Source of the DNA: Rhodospira trueperi
Lineage (GTDB): Bacteria; Pseudomonadota; Alphaproteobacteria; Rhodospirillales; Rhodospirillaceae
DNA: 64,000 nucleotides
Assembly: GCF_900101965.1 (NCBI RefSeq)
Contig: NZ_FNAP01000010.1
Coordinates: forward strand, 44,174 to 108,173
Reading direction: 5' to 3'
The notes beneath the pieces are model-generated. The model made no database searches. It was not told the DNA's origin and was given only the letters and a program-made list of their open reading frames with translations. The translations under genes and the position numbers were made by a program. This document shows positions 26,933 to 35,732 of the stretch, piece by piece. Every line of letters begins with the position of its first letter. Within the stretch, counting starts at the first letter, position 1.

Positions 26933-28153
26933 ATGCCGCTTCAGGGTCGCCGAGTCCTGCTGATCGTCACCGGCGGCATCGCCGCCTGCAAGGTGCCGGA
27001 ACTGGTGCGCCTGCTGCGCAAGGCCGGCGCCGCCGTCCGCTGCGTCATGACCGGCGCGGCGCAACAGTTCGTCACGCCGCTGACCCTGTCGGCCCTCAGC
27101 GGGGACAAGGTCTACACTGACCTGTTCTCGCTCACCGACGAGGCGGAGATGGGTCACATCGAACTGTCGCGGGACGCCGACCTGCTCGTGGTCGCGCCGG
27201 CGACGGCGAACCTGCTGGCGAAGATGGCCCACGGGCTGGCGGACGATCTGGCCTCGACGGTGCTGCTGGCCACCGACACCGATGTTCTGGTCGTGCCGGC
27301 CATGAATGTGCGCATGTGGGAGCATCCGGCCACGCACGCCAACATGGCGACGCTGCGCACGCGCGGGGTTCATGTGATCGGCCCGGATGAGGGCGACATG
27401 GCCTGCGGAGAGTACGGGCCCGGCCGCATGGCGGAACCGGAGGCCATCCTGGAGGCCATCGAACACCACCTTGCCGCGCCGGCGGGTCCGCTGACCGGAC
27501 GCCGGGTCCTCGTCACCAGCGGCCCGACGCACGAGCCCATCGACCCGGTGCGCTACATCGCCAACCGCAGTTCTGGCAAGCAGGGCCATGCCATCGCCGA
27601 TGCCCTGGCCCGCCTGGGGGCCGAGGTGACCCTGGTCACCGGGCCGGTGGCCCTGCCCGACCCGCCGGGCGTGCGCGTGGTGGCGGTAGAGAGCGCCCGA
27701 GACATGCTGGAGGCCTGCCGGGCCGCCCTGCCGGTGGACGCGGCCGTGTTCGCCGCCGCCGTGGCCGACTGGCGCGTGGCGGCCAGCGCCGACCAGAAGC
27801 TCAAGAAACAGCCCGGCGCCGAGACCATGACTCTGGACCTGGCCCAGAACCCGGACATCCTGGCCACCATCTCCGGTCTGACGGAGGGACGCCCCGCCCT
27901 GGTGGTGGGCTTCGCCGCCGAGACTGAACGCGTGGTCGAGCACGCCCGCGACAAGCGCGCCCGCAAGGGCTGTGACTGGATCGTGGCCAACGATGTGAGC
28001 GCGGCGGCCGGCACCTTCGGCGGCGACGCCAACACCGTCCACCTGATTGCCGGCAGTGAGGATGTCGACTCGTGGCCGCCGCTCAGCAAGGCCGAGGTCG
28101 CGGAACGGCTGGCCCACCGCATCGCCGCAACCCTGGGAAGCGCCGCGTCATGA
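26933..28153 (+). CDS. coaBC: Bifunctional phosphopantothenoylcysteine decarboxylase/synthetase
   Basis: This 406-residue fusion has an N-terminal flavin-dependent CoaC decarboxylase (about 1-190, with [16 protein letters not shown] and PAMNVRMWE) and a C-terminal CoaB synthetase (about 190-400, with [16 protein letters not shown] and NRSSGKQG). It makes phosphopantetheine for coenzyme A in two steps from phosphopantothenate and cysteine. ATG 26933 lies after CGGAG and starts the family-conserved region. Its stop overlaps the dut start (ATGA), the classic coaBC-dut arrangement in alphaproteobacteria. Full length, with no oddities. Confidence 0.95.
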   Translation: MPLQGRRVLLIVTGGIAACKVPELVRLLRKAGAAVRCVMTGAAQQFVTPLTLSALSGDKVYTDLFSLTDEAEMGHIELSRDADLLVVAPATANLLAKMAHGLADDLASTVLLATDTDVLVVPAMNVRMWEHPATHANMATLRTRGVHVIGPDEGDMACGEYGPGRMAEPEAILEAIEHHLAAPAGPLTGRRVLVTSGPTHEPIDPVRYIANRSSGKQGHAIADALARLGAEVTLVTGPVALPDPPGVRVVAVESARDMLEACRAALPVDAAVFAAAVADWRVAASADQKLKKQPGAETMTLDLAQNPDILATISGLTEGRPALVVGFAAETERVVEHARDKRARKGCDWIVANDVSAAAGTFGGDANTVHLIAGSEDVDSWPPLSKAEVAERLAHRIAATLGSAAS

Positions 28154-28626
28154 CCACACTCGATCACGGCGCGCCGGAAGCCTTGGCCGTCCCCGTCGTC
28201 CGGTTGCCCCATGCCGAGGGGCTGGACCTGCCCGCCTATGCCACCGCCGGCGCCGCCGGGCTGGACCTGCTGGCCGCCTTGGACGCGCCCCTGGTGCTGG
28301 AACCGGGCGCCTTCGCCACCGTGCCCACCGGCCTCTCCGTGGCCCTGCCGCCGGGATACGAGGGGCAGGTGCGGCCGCGCTCCGGCCTTGCCGCGCGGCA
28401 GGGGGTGACGGTGCTCAATGCGCCCGGCACCATCGACGCCGACTATCGGGGCGAGGTCGGCGTGATCCTCATCAACCACGGAGCCGAGCCGGTCACGATT
28501 ACGCGGGGACTGCGTATCGCCCAGTTCGTCGTCGCCCCGGTGACGCGCGTCACCTGGGCACTCTGTCAACACTTGCCGGAGACGCCGCGCGGCACGGGCG
28601 GCTTCGGATCCACTGGCGTGGCATGA
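28150..28626 (+). CDS. dut: dUTP diphosphatase
   Basis: This 158-residue trimeric dUTPase has the five family motifs, including [27 protein letters not shown] (active-site Asp) and the C-terminal glycine-rich GTGGFGSTG. It hydrolyses dUTP to dUMP and pyrophosphate, which keeps uracil out of DNA and supplies dUMP for thymidylate. The start overlaps the coaBC stop (ATGA), so translation is coupled. Length and motifs are normal. The gene is followed by a 100-bp gap and the TetR regulator gene. Confidence 0.95.
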   Translation: MTTLDHGAPEALAVPVVRLPHAEGLDLPAYATAGAAGLDLLAALDAPLVLEPGAFATVPTGLSVALPPGYEGQVRPRSGLAARQGVTVLNAPGTIDADYRGEVGVILINHGAEPVTITRGLRIAQFVVAPVTRVTWALCQHLPETPRGTGGFGSTGVA

Positions 28627-28726
28627 TCTGATCGGGCGCACGGTTGCGTATGCCTGAAAGAGTCCCCAGATTCGCGGCAGGCAGTGTGCGCCCTGCCGAC
28701 CTCTTTCACCGAAACGGAAGGCGAGC

Positions 28727-29446
28727 ATGGTTGACCACGACATGTCCCGAACCGAGTCCTCCGCCGGGGAGGGCGCCAGCGTTTCCGACCGCCTGATTGA
28801 TGCCGCCCTAGGCTTGGCCGGTGAGTCGGGCTGGCGGCGTCTGACCATGGCTGCCGTCGCCGAGCGCGCCGGCGTGCCCCTGAACGAGGCGCTCCAGATC
28901 CACGGCTCCCGCAACGAAGTGCTGCGGGCCATGGGGCATCACGTCGATCAGGCGATGCTGCGCGAGGCCTTGGGCTTCACCGACCAGGACAGCCCGCGCG
29001 ACCGTCTGTTCGACATGCTGATGCGCCGGTATGACACCCTGTCGCGGTGGCGGCCCGGGCTGGCCGCGATCATCCGTGATCTGCCGACGGATCCGGTCAG
29101 CTTCATCGTTTCCATGCAGGGGGTCTACCACTCCATGGGGCTGGCGCTGGAAGCCGCCGGGCTGGCCGCTGATGGCGTCAAGGGCATCGCCTCCCGCAAG
29201 GGACTGGCGGCCGTCTACCTGTCCACCATGCGGGTGTGGATCAAGGACGACACCGAGGATAACGCCCAGACCATGGCGGCTCTGGACAAGGGTCTGGACC
29301 GAGCCGAAAGCGCGGTCGATACCCTGTGCCGGTTCAAGCCAGGGTGTGGACGCCGCCGCCGATCCGGCCATGAGGATGTCTCACCGGTCGAACCGATCAC
29401 CGAAACCGAAGGCGGCAAGCCGGACACGGGCACCGCGCCGGCGTGA
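28727..29446 (+). CDS. TetR/AcrR-family regulator next to phasin
   Basis: This 239-residue protein has an N-terminal helix-turn-helix (about residues 24-60, LTMAAVAERAGVPLNEAL) in the TetR style, followed by an all-helical ligand domain. The stretch after about 170, with TMAALDKGLDRAESAVD, resembles COQ9-like/TetR proteins. The tail beyond about 205 is low complexity. ATG 28727 is preceded by GGAAGG; ATG 28742 is an alternative. It is followed by a 229-bp gap and the phasin gene. A palindrome in that gap may be its operator, although PhaR-type regulators are another candidate. The target and ligand are unknown. Confidence 0.78.
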   Translation: MVDHDMSRTESSAGEGASVSDRLIDAALGLAGESGWRRLTMAAVAERAGVPLNEALQIHGSRNEVLRAMGHHVDQAMLREALGFTDQDSPRDRLFDMLMRRYDTLSRWRPGLAAIIRDLPTDPVSFIVSMQGVYHSMGLALEAAGLAADGVKGIASRKGLAAVYLSTMRVWIKDDTEDNAQTMAALDKGLDRAESAVDTLCRFKPGCGRRRRSGHEDVSPVEPITETEGGKPDTGTAPA

Positions 29447-29511
29447 GTCCGTCGGTTGCGGGACCGGATCACGGAGGGCGCGGACCACCCGAACGACTGC
29501 GGTGCAGCATT

Positions 29512-29530
29512 TTTTGTGCAGCGCACAAAA
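29512..29530. promoter_or_regulatory. Palindromic operator candidate upstream of phasin
   Basis: TTTTGTGC (29512-29519) and GCACAAAA (29523-29530) form a perfect inverted repeat with a 3-bp centre. The heptamer GTGCAGC occurs twice, at 29502 and 29516. The site ends 7 bp before the -35 of the phasin promoter. GTGC/GCAC-rich repeats resemble PhaR operators in front of phaP genes, so PHB-linked repression is plausible. The binding protein is not shown. Confidence 0.5.
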
Positions 29531-29537
29531 TTGTCCG

Positions 29538-29566
29538 TTGACAGGATGCCTGACGGTTTCTATCGT
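29538..29566 (+). promoter_or_regulatory. Sigma-70-like promoter of the phasin gene
   Basis: TTGACA (29538-29543) and TATCGT (29561-29566) are separated by 17 bp, the ideal spacing. The predicted start is near 29573, leaving a leader of about 100 bp before ATG 29676. The -35 is consensus and the -10 matches at four of six positions. Confidence 0.55.
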
Positions 29567-29675
29567 GATTCTGGAATGATCTTCGCGGCTCCTGTTTTCG
29601 GGGGTTAAGGCGGGATCCGGTCGACGCCGCGCTCACACGTCCGTTGGCGCGCCCCAGATGGGATGGAGAGAGACC

Positions 29676-30143
29676 ATGGCCAAGCAGCCCGAATTTTTCG
29701 ATTTCGACTTCACCAAGTACCTCCAGGACATGAAGATCCCGGGCGTTGACCTGGACGCCGTCGTGGAGAGCCAGAAGAAGAATGTCGAGGCCCTGACCAA
29801 CGCCAACCGGCTGGCCTTCGAGGGCATGCAGGCGGTGATGCAGCGTCAGGCCGAGCTTCTGCGCCAGAGCATGGAAGAATACGCCAAGACGGCGCAGTCC
29901 ATGGGCGACATGAAGGACCCGCAGCAGGCGATGGCCCGTCAGACCGACATGGCCAAGCAGGCCTTCGAGCGCATGATCTCCAACATGCGCGAGATGTCCG
30001 AACTGATGGCGAAGTCCAACAACGAGGTCTTCGAACTGCTCAACAAGCGCTTCAGCGAAACGCTGGAGGAAATGAAGGGCATGATGGACAAGGCCGAGGC
30101 TGCCAAGCCTGCGGCTCGCAAGCCGGCCGGTTCATCGTCCTGA
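29676..30143 (+). CDS. Phasin (PHB granule-associated protein)
   Basis: This 155-residue protein is almost all helical, with a hydrophobic N-terminal part and regular Met/Glu/Lys heptads (for example ALTNANRLAFEGMQAVMQRQAELL, shortened here) and an Ala/Pro/Lys tail. This pattern is that of phasins, which coat polyhydroxybutyrate granules. ATG 29676 has GGATGGAGAG upstream. It carries its own promoter with an operator palindrome and ends in a strong terminator, so it is monocistronic and likely highly expressed. No PHB synthase gene lies in the window. The name phaP would be plausible but the family is broad. Confidence 0.88.
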   Translation: MAKQPEFFDFDFTKYLQDMKIPGVDLDAVVESQKKNVEALTNANRLAFEGMQAVMQRQAELLRQSMEEYAKTAQSMGDMKDPQQAMARQTDMAKQAFERMISNMREMSELMAKSNNEVFELLNKRFSETLEEMKGMMDKAEAAKPAARKPAGSSS

Positions 30144-30193
30144 TCTCCGAGTCGGGCCGGCCGCGTTCGCGACGGCCCAGCGCGCCAGACACG

Positions 30194-30229
30194 ACCGCCG
30201 TCCCGACCCCGGGGCGGCGGTTGTTTTTT
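30194..30229 (+). terminator. Intrinsic terminator after the phasin gene
   Basis: ACCGCCGTCCC (30194-30204) pairs with GGGGCGGCGGT (30211-30221) through a 6-nt loop; the only non-Watson-Crick pair is a G-T wobble. The T-rich run TTGTTTTTT follows. This is a canonical rho-independent terminator ending the phasin transcript. Confidence 0.85.
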
Positions 30230-30247
30230 GCGGCAGTGCGGGCGCGC

Positions 30248-30466
30248 CAGAGCAATCGGGTGAAAGGACGTGTGGTCGCAAAGACGCGGGGGATCGTGTA
30301 TTTTTGGGCAGGACGCCTCACCATCTTTTATAAATGCAGGACGGACTCGACCCGCGAAGCGCGGCAATCCGCCGCGTGGCGGTGATGCGGCGGGTTGCGC
30401 CTTTGGCGCGAACACGCCCTACGACGTTTCGCATTGCGTCAATAGTGCATGCACCCGATTGCCCTG
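30248..30466. mobile_element. MITE-like element, copy 1
   Basis: A 219-bp element starting CAGAGCAATCGGGTGAA and ending GCACCCGATTGCCCTG. The two ends match the family terminal repeat CAGGGCAATCGGGTGAA with one mismatch each. The inner core contains GCGAAGC, CAATCCGCC, GGCGG and GTTGCGCC in nested palindrome order. The 10-bp flanks GCGGGCGCGC (30238-30247) and GCAAGCGCGT (30467-30476) match at seven positions, consistent with a decayed target duplication. It carries no gene. It lies between the phasin terminator and ilvA in a 438-bp gap. Confidence 0.8.
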
Positions 30467-30581
30467 GCAAGCGCGTATGCCGTCCTTTCAAAATCCGGGG
30501 CGGTCGAAATAAACTGGGGGGCCCGCGCACCGCGCCGTCCCGTCCACCACGCCAAGGTCACCACTCCGGGGAGGCCCATCA

Positions 30582-31847
30582 ATGTCCGACACCGCCGCCC
30601 CGCCCCCCTGGACCATCACAGAGGACGACGTGCGCGCCGCCGCCGGCCGCATCGCCGCAGCCGTCCCCCCGACGCCGTTCCTGCACTCGCAAACCCTTTC
30701 GGCCGTGGTCGGCGCCGACCTGTTCATCAAATTCGAGAACCTTCAGTTCACCGCCTCGTTCAAGGACCGGGGGGCCTTGAACCGTCTGCTGGACCTGACC
30801 CCTGAGCAGCGGCGCGCGGGCGTGATCGCCGTTTCCGCCGGCAATCACGCCCAGGGGGTGGCCCACCACGCCCAGCGGCTGGGTATTCCCGCCGTCATCG
30901 TGATGCCGGTCAACACACCGTTCGTGAAGGTCAACAACACCCGCGCGCTAGGAGCCCGGGTCGAACTGGCCGGCGAGACCCTGGCCGAGTCCATGCCCAC
31001 GGGCCACGAGATCATGGCCCGTGAGGGGCTGATGTTCATTCACCCCTATGACGATCCGCTCATCATGGCCGGGCAAGGCACGGCGGCGCTGGAGATGCTG
31101 GGGCAGGTGCCGGACCTGGATACAATGGTGGTGCCGATCGGCGGCGGCGGCCTGATCGGCGGCATGACGGTGGCGGCGCGGGCGTTACGGCCGGACATCG
31201 AGATCGTCGGCGTACAGACCAGCTATTACCCGGCCATGGCCGATGCCCTGGCCGGGCGCGCCTCGACCTCTGGTGGTCAGACCGTGGCCGAGGGCATCGC
31301 CGTCAAGGCGCCCGGGCCAGCGGCGCGGCATATCCTGTCCAGCCACGGCGTCGACGTGACGGTGGTGGGCGAAGCGGCCATCGAGCGCGCGATCAACCTG
31401 TACTTGAACGTCGAAAAGACGGTGGCCGAGGGCGCCGGCGCCGCCAGTCTGGCGGCGGTCATGGCCCACCCGGAGCGGTTCCGGGGCAAGCGCGTGGGCT
31501 TGGTGCTCTCGGGCGGCAACATCGACCCGCGCACGTTGGCCTCCGTCATCCTGCGCGGGCTGACCCGCGAGGGGCGCCTGGGCACCCTGTCGGTGGAGGC
31601 CACGGACATTCCGGGGCAGCTCGCGGCCGTCGCGGCCATCATCGCCGCCCACGACGGCAACGTCGTCGAACTGGCGCACAACCGCCTGCTGCCCACCATG
31701 TCGGCCAAGTGCACCGACCTGTCGTTCACCGTCGAGACCCAGGGCCGCGCCCACCTGGAGGACATCGCCCAGGCCATCCGCGACGCCGGCTATCGGGTCT
31801 GGCACATCAGCGACCCGCCGCGCCCGGACGCGGACGCCGACGGTTAA
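30582..31847 (+). CDS. ilvA: Threonine ammonia-lyase
   Basis: This 421-residue PLP enzyme has the cofactor Lys61 in SFKDRG, the SAGNHAQG substrate loop and a GGGGL phosphate-binding loop. A single ACT-like domain occupies about residues 340-410. This single-ACT layout matches the short threonine dehydratase class rather than the long two-ACT IlvA, so control by isoleucine or other ligands cannot be judged. It deaminates threonine to 2-oxobutanoate, the first step of isoleucine synthesis or of threonine breakdown toward propionyl-CoA. ATG 30582 has GGGGAGG upstream. Its stop codon shares TTAA with the convergent prmA stop. Confidence 0.9.
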   Translation: MSDTAAPPPWTITEDDVRAAAGRIAAAVPPTPFLHSQTLSAVVGADLFIKFENLQFTASFKDRGALNRLLDLTPEQRRAGVIAVSAGNHAQGVAHHAQRLGIPAVIVMPVNTPFVKVNNTRALGARVELAGETLAESMPTGHEIMAREGLMFIHPYDDPLIMAGQGTAALEMLGQVPDLDTMVVPIGGGGLIGGMTVAARALRPDIEIVGVQTSYYPAMADALAGRASTSGGQTVAEGIAVKAPGPAARHILSSHGVDVTVVGEAAIERAINLYLNVEKTVAEGAGAASLAAVMAHPERFRGKRVGLVLSGGNIDPRTLASVILRGLTREGRLGTLSVEATDIPGQLAAVAAIIAAHDGNVVELAHNRLLPTMSAKCTDLSFTVETQGRAHLEDIAQAIRDAGYRVWHISDPPRPDADADG

Positions 31848-32740
31848 GCCCGGCCCCGGCGCCGCATGACCAGCGTCATCCACTCGGCGATGGGGTAGCG
31901 CCGCTCCAGCGCCAAGCCCTGCCGGCGGTAGGCGTTGACCACCCGGGCCTCCTGCGTGGCCAGCAGGCCCGACAGCACGATCCGACCCCCGGGCGCCAGC
32001 ACGGCGGCGGCGGGGGCTGACATGGCGGTCAGGGGACGCGCGAGAATGTTGGCCAGAATCAGATCATAGGAGCCGCCGGCCGTCACCCGCGCATCCCGGA
32101 ATCCGTCCGACCGCAGGCACCGCACCCGGGCGGACAGGCCGTTGCGCCGCGTGTTGTGGCGCGCCACGCGCACAGCCTCCGCGTCGTTGTCCACGGCCAG
32201 AACGGGGCATCGCCAGTGCGCGGCGGCGGCCAGCGCCAGCACGGCGGTGCCGCACCCCATGTCGAGCACACGGCGCGGCCAGCGCGGGCGCCGCGCCAGA
32301 TCGTCCAGGGCCATCAGGCAGCCTCGGGTGGTGGCGTGCTCGCCGGAGCCGAACGCGGTGGCCGCATCCACGACCAGCGCATGCCGGCCCGGCGGCGGCG
32401 GGTCGGACACGTGCGATCCGCGCACATGAAAGCGGCCGATGTCCAGGGGCGGGAAGCCGGCCATCGTCTCCGTCAGCCAATCGCGCGGGGCCATGCGCTC
32501 GACCGAGACGGCCGGTTCGGCGATGTTGGCAGCGCGCGCCGCCAGGGCCAGGGCGGCGGTCAGGCGGGCGCGATCAGGCGGCCGCTCGCACAGCCCCTCG
32601 ACACGCCAAAGGCCCTGGTCGGGACCCGGCGCTTCGATCTCGAAGCACAGCAGGGCATCGGTGAGGCCGTCCAGCGCGGCCTCGACCATCGGCACGGCGG
32701 CCGCCGGCACCAGCAGTTCGATCCGCCACGTCTCCGTCAC
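31844..32740 (-). CDS. prmA: Ribosomal protein L11 methyltransferase
   Basis: This 298-residue SAM-dependent methyltransferase has an N-terminal L11-binding domain and a Rossmann domain with VVDAATAFGSGEHATT, the SAM-binding VLDMGCGTAVLALAA and the NILARPL motif that replaces NPPF in PrmA. It trimethylates ribosomal protein L11. The start is GTG 32740, with AAAAGGAG 9 bases upstream; starts farther upstream lack a site. Its end converges with ilvA, so the two stops overlap. It lies upstream of no further gene on its strand; smpB and dapA precede it. Confidence 0.92.
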   Translation of the reverse strand: MTETWRIELLVPAAAVPMVEAALDGLTDALLCFEIEAPGPDQGLWRVEGLCERPPDRARLTAALALAARAANIAEPAVSVERMAPRDWLTETMAGFPPLDIGRFHVRGSHVSDPPPPGRHALVVDAATAFGSGEHATTRGCLMALDDLARRPRWPRRVLDMGCGTAVLALAAAAHWRCPVLAVDNDAEAVRVARHNTRRNGLSARVRCLRSDGFRDARVTAGGSYDLILANILARPLTAMSAPAAAVLAPGGRIVLSGLLATQEARVVNAYRRQGLALERRYPIAEWMTLVMRRRGRA

Positions 32741-32804
32741 GGTCGCGGTCTCCTTTTGGTTTGCTGTTCGCGCGAGGTGATCCGGCACCCTGACAGGGCG
32801 TCGC

Positions 32805-33296
32805 TCAGCCCTTGTCCCGCAGCAGGCGCTGTTTCTGGCGGTTCCAATCGCGTTCCTTGGTGCTTTCGCGCTTGTCCACCTTGGTCTTGCCCTGCCCCAG
32901 GCCCAGTTGCACCTTGGCGATTCCCCGGGAGTTGAAATACAGGTTGAGGGGAACCAGGGTCATGCCCTTGCGGCTGACCGCGCCCAGGACCTTGCGGATT
33001 TCGCGTTTGTGCATCAACAGCTTGCGCGGGCGCCGGGGTTCGTGCCCGAAATGTTTGGCGTTGCCGTATTCCGGGATGTGGCAGTTGAACAGGTAGAGGT
33101 CCTCGTCCTTGCCGCCGGCATAGGACTCGCTGAGGTTCGCCCGGCCCTGCCGCAACGACTTGACCTCCGTACCCTGCAACACCAGGCCGGCCTCGAAGGT
33201 CTCGCCGATGGCATAGTCGTGCCGCGCGCGGCGGTTCTCCGAGACGCGCCCCGTGGAGATCAGACCGGATCGGATGTTCTTGTTCTTGTTTGCCAT
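32805..33296 (-). CDS. smpB: SsrA-binding protein
   Basis: This 163-residue protein has the SmpB fold with [29 protein letters not shown], the central [13 protein letters not shown] and the lysine/arginine-rich C-terminal tail ([18 protein letters not shown]). It delivers tmRNA to stalled ribosomes for trans-translation. The tail is the part that contacts the decoding centre. ATG 33296 is the family start, and the longer frame over dapA is not real. It lies 56 bp downstream of dapA on the same strand, and prmA follows 64 bp later. The partner ssrA RNA gene is not visible in the window. Confidence 0.95.
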   Translation of the reverse strand: MANKNKNIRSGLISTGRVSENRRARHDYAIGETFEAGLVLQGTEVKSLRQGRANLSESYAGGKDEDLYLFNCHIPEYGNAKHFGHEPRRPRKLLMHKREIRKVLGAVSRKGMTLVPLNLYFNSRGIAKVQLGLGQGKTKVDKRESTKERDWNRQKQRLLRDKG

Positions 33297-33325
33297 GACC
33301 GTGCCGATATGGGGTCGCCGATCCG

Positions 33326-33347
33326 CCCCGCGCAAGCCCGCGCGGGG
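33326..33347 (-). other. Hairpin between dapA and smpB
   Basis: CCCCGCGC (33326-33333) pairs exactly with GCGCGGGG (33340-33347) around a 6-nt loop. There is no T-run on the minus strand after it. It may protect or separate the dapA and smpB messages; I do not call it a terminator. Confidence 0.4.
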
Positions 33348-33352
33348 AAGGA

Positions 33353-34231
33353 TCAGTCGAGCACGCCCACCTTGCGCATGGCCGCCTCGACGACGACACG
33401 GGTTGTCTCGGCGATGGGCACCAGCGGCAGGCGTGTGGCCGGCGAACACCGCCCCAGAAGCGAGGCGGCGTACTTGACCGGCCCGGGACTGGTCTCCTTG
33501 AACAACGCCGCGTGCAGGGGCAGCATGCGGTCCCGAAGCGCGGCGAAGGTGGCCAGATCGCCCTCCGCCCAGGCGCGGTGCAAGGCGGCGCACTGCGCCG
33601 GAGCCACGTTGGCCGTCACCGAAATGCAGCCGTGCCCGCCCTGGGCCAGGAAAGCGGCAATGGTGGCGTCCTCACCCGACAGCAGGCAGAAGTCCTCGCC
33701 GATGGCCAGCCGCGTCGCCAGCGGACGCACCAGATCGTTGGTGGCGTCCTTGACCCCGACGATGTTCGGAAGCTCGGCCAGACGCGCCATGGTCTCGATG
33801 GACATGTCCACAACACACCGGCCCGGGATGTTGTAGATCAGGATGGGCAGGTCCGTCGCGTCGTGGATGGCCTTGAAGTGCTGGTACAGGCCCTCCTGCG
33901 TGGGCTTGTTGTAGTACGGCGTGACCACCAGCGCGGCGTCGGCCCCGGCCTGCTTGGCATGGCGGGTGAAGTCGATGGCCTCGTGGGTGGAATTCGACCC
34001 GGTCCCGGCGATCACAGGGACCCGCCCGGCCGTCGCCTCCACGCACAGCTCCACCACCCGTTTGTGTTCGTCGTGGGTCAGGGTGGGCGACTCGCCCGTC
34101 GTGCCGACGGGGATGAGGCCCTGGGTGCCCTGCTGGATCTGCCAGTCGACGAAGGCCTGGAATGCGGCGTCATCGACGGCGCCGCTGGCGGAAAACGGGG
34201 TCACGAGGGCGGTCAGCGAGCCCTTGAACAT
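33353..34231 (-). CDS. dapA: 4-hydroxy-tetrahydrodipicolinate synthase
   Basis: This 292-residue class I aldolase has the Schiff-base Lys161 (VGVKDAT), Tyr133 in LIYNIPGR, the GTTGESPTL substrate loop (43-51) and Tyr107, all expected for DapA. It condenses pyruvate and aspartate semialdehyde, the first step dedicated to lysine and diaminopimelate synthesis. ATG 34231 was chosen because alignment starts there. The dapA-smpB pairing is common in alphaproteobacteria. Upstream is a 234-bp gap with no clear feature apart from the GGTCCCGCC/GGCGGGACC inverted pair near 34307 and 34363. The protein is of normal length. Confidence 0.95.
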   Translation of the reverse strand: MFKGSLTALVTPFSASGAVDDAAFQAFVDWQIQQGTQGLIPVGTTGESPTLTHDEHKRVVELCVEATAGRVPVIAGTGSNSTHEAIDFTRHAKQAGADAALVVTPYYNKPTQEGLYQHFKAIHDATDLPILIYNIPGRCVVDMSIETMARLAELPNIVGVKDATNDLVRPLATRLAIGEDFCLLSGEDATIAAFLAQGGHGCISVTANVAPAQCAALHRAWAEGDLATFAALRDRMLPLHAALFKETSPGPVKYAASLLGRCSPATRLPLVPIAETTRVVVEAAMRKVGVLD

Positions 34232-34465
34232 CGGTCTGTCTCTCCTGGGAGCGCTCGGCCGGTGGCGGCACCGGTCACGGAGGGGTCAACGGCGTGGCGA
34301 GAGGGGTGGTCCCGCCACGGGGCGAGGCGACGTGGCCTTCTGGCAGGAAGACCACGCCCCCGCGGCGGGACCTTCTATTTGTATCATAATCGTTTGCCGG
34401 GACAAGGAATCCCCGACGCGGCCACAGCCGACCGCCCATGGCGCCGATTTCGGATCACGGGGTCA

Positions 34466-35305
34466 TCACGACGGATCGGTCGCCGGTCCCAACGCCAGAT
34501 CAGCCGGACTGTCGTCGGATGCACTGTAGCCCTTCAGCCAGCCGCCGATGACGCGGTGGCGCACGTCGTGCAGCAGGCGTTCCTCCGGCTTGGGGGCGAT
34601 GCGCCACCACCACGCGGAGCCCTCCACCTCCGGCTCCACGCCGTGAAGCAGGTCCTCCGCCGCCGTCGGACGCTCGGCGGTCATCTCCTGACGCTCGGTA
34701 TCGGTGATCAGGCACACCGGGCACGGCGCCTCGCTCAGCACGCGCAGATGATCGGCGATCAGGGCGCGGCGGAACGCCTCCAGCGTGGCCTCGTCGGTAT
34801 GATGATGCTGTGCCAGCCAGCGCGCGGGCGCGTGAGCCAGTTGCGACAGCGTGTTGCAGGAGATCACGAGATCGGCGCTCTCGATGGCCGGCACGGCCGC
34901 GCGCGGTTCGGGCAGCGGCGCGCCGGGAGGCAACACCCGCACCGCCTCCAGCACCCCCGTGACGTCAGCGGGCGCCAGTTCCACGGCGGTCATGCGCATC
35001 GCCGACAGCCGCACCGACGGCATGAACATCAGGTCCACCAACACTACCCGCCGGAACAGCAGGGCCAGACTCATCAGCGGCACATCCTTGGCCAGCCCGG
35101 CGCCGATGACCACCACCGTGTCCCAGCGGTCCAGCCGGGCGGCGCAATCCAGAATGACGCCGTGGGTGGCGCGCAAATGAGGGGTCCAGGCCCGCCGGTT
35201 GCGGCGCCGACGAGCGTCGATGGCGATCAGGTCATGCAGAACGCCCATCCGTCGCAACGGGCGCGGCGCCGGGGTGATGGTGTGACGGATCCACTCGACG
35301 ATCAT
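34466..35305 (-). CDS. Uncharacterised protein with a possible Rossmann-like core
   Basis: This 279-residue protein has no motif that I can assign with confidence. A glycine-containing strand-loop VVVIGAGLAKDVPL near residue 65, followed by acidic strand ends such as VVLVDLMF, resembles the SAM- or nucleotide-binding part of a Rossmann fold, and the middle contains ISCNTLSQLAHAPA and a conserved-looking WWWRIAP near the C-terminal half. It may be a divergent methyltransferase. The ATG at 35305 was preferred over the TTG at 35335. It is a single gene, 234 bp upstream of dapA. The region between 35306 and 35732 has MITE copy 2 and no gene. Confidence 0.65.
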   Translation of the reverse strand: MIVEWIRHTITPAPRPLRRMGVLHDLIAIDARRRRNRRAWTPHLRATHGVILDCAARLDRWDTVVVIGAGLAKDVPLMSLALLFRRVVLVDLMFMPSVRLSAMRMTAVELAPADVTGVLEAVRVLPPGAPLPEPRAAVPAIESADLVISCNTLSQLAHAPARWLAQHHHTDEATLEAFRRALIADHLRVLSEAPCPVCLITDTERQEMTAERPTAAEDLLHGVEPEVEGSAWWWRIAPKPEERLLHDVRHRVIGGWLKGYSASDDSPADLALGPATDPS

Positions 35306-35449
35306 GGAGGCGCGTGTCTTCGGCTTGGAGGGCAAAGATTGGCGGGGCCGGAGATCCCCGTCCGCGTATCACCGTTTCTTAACATGACCGGGCACCGCGA
35401 GGGCAGCGGGAAAACGAGCCCATGCCGTCGCGAATACCCCACCCCCGCT

Positions 35450-35642
35450 GGGGCAATCGGGTGAAAGGGCCTGTGGTCGCGACGCGGAGCGCCCCACCCG
35501 CTGTTAGTAAGGTCGGGCGGATTCGACCCGCGAAGCGGGGCAATCCGCCGCGTGGCGGCGATGCGGCGGATTGCGCCTTCAGCACGACCCCGCCCTACGA
35601 CGTTTCGCATTTCGTCAACAGTGCTTTCACCCGATTGCCCTG
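35450..35642. mobile_element. MITE-like element, copy 2 (internally deleted)
   Basis: A 193-bp element whose right end TTTCACCCGATTGCCCTG matches the family end exactly. The left end GGGGCAATCGGGTGAAAG has lost or changed the first bases. The inner core (GATTCGACCCGCGAAGC through CCGCCCTACGAC) is intact, but about 25 bp near the left arm differ from the other copies. The flanks CACCCCCGCT (35440-35449) and CACTCCCGCC (35643-35652) match at eight of ten positions, which fits an old target duplication. It lies 90 bp upstream of trpS and within its presumed leader or promoter region. Confidence 0.78.
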
Positions 35643-35732
35643 CACTCCCGCCCTGCCCCGTTGACCGGCGGCGGGGATTGGGCTACGCCCGCGCCGACAC
35701 CATCCCCTTTTCTCTCCGCACAGGCTCTCGCG

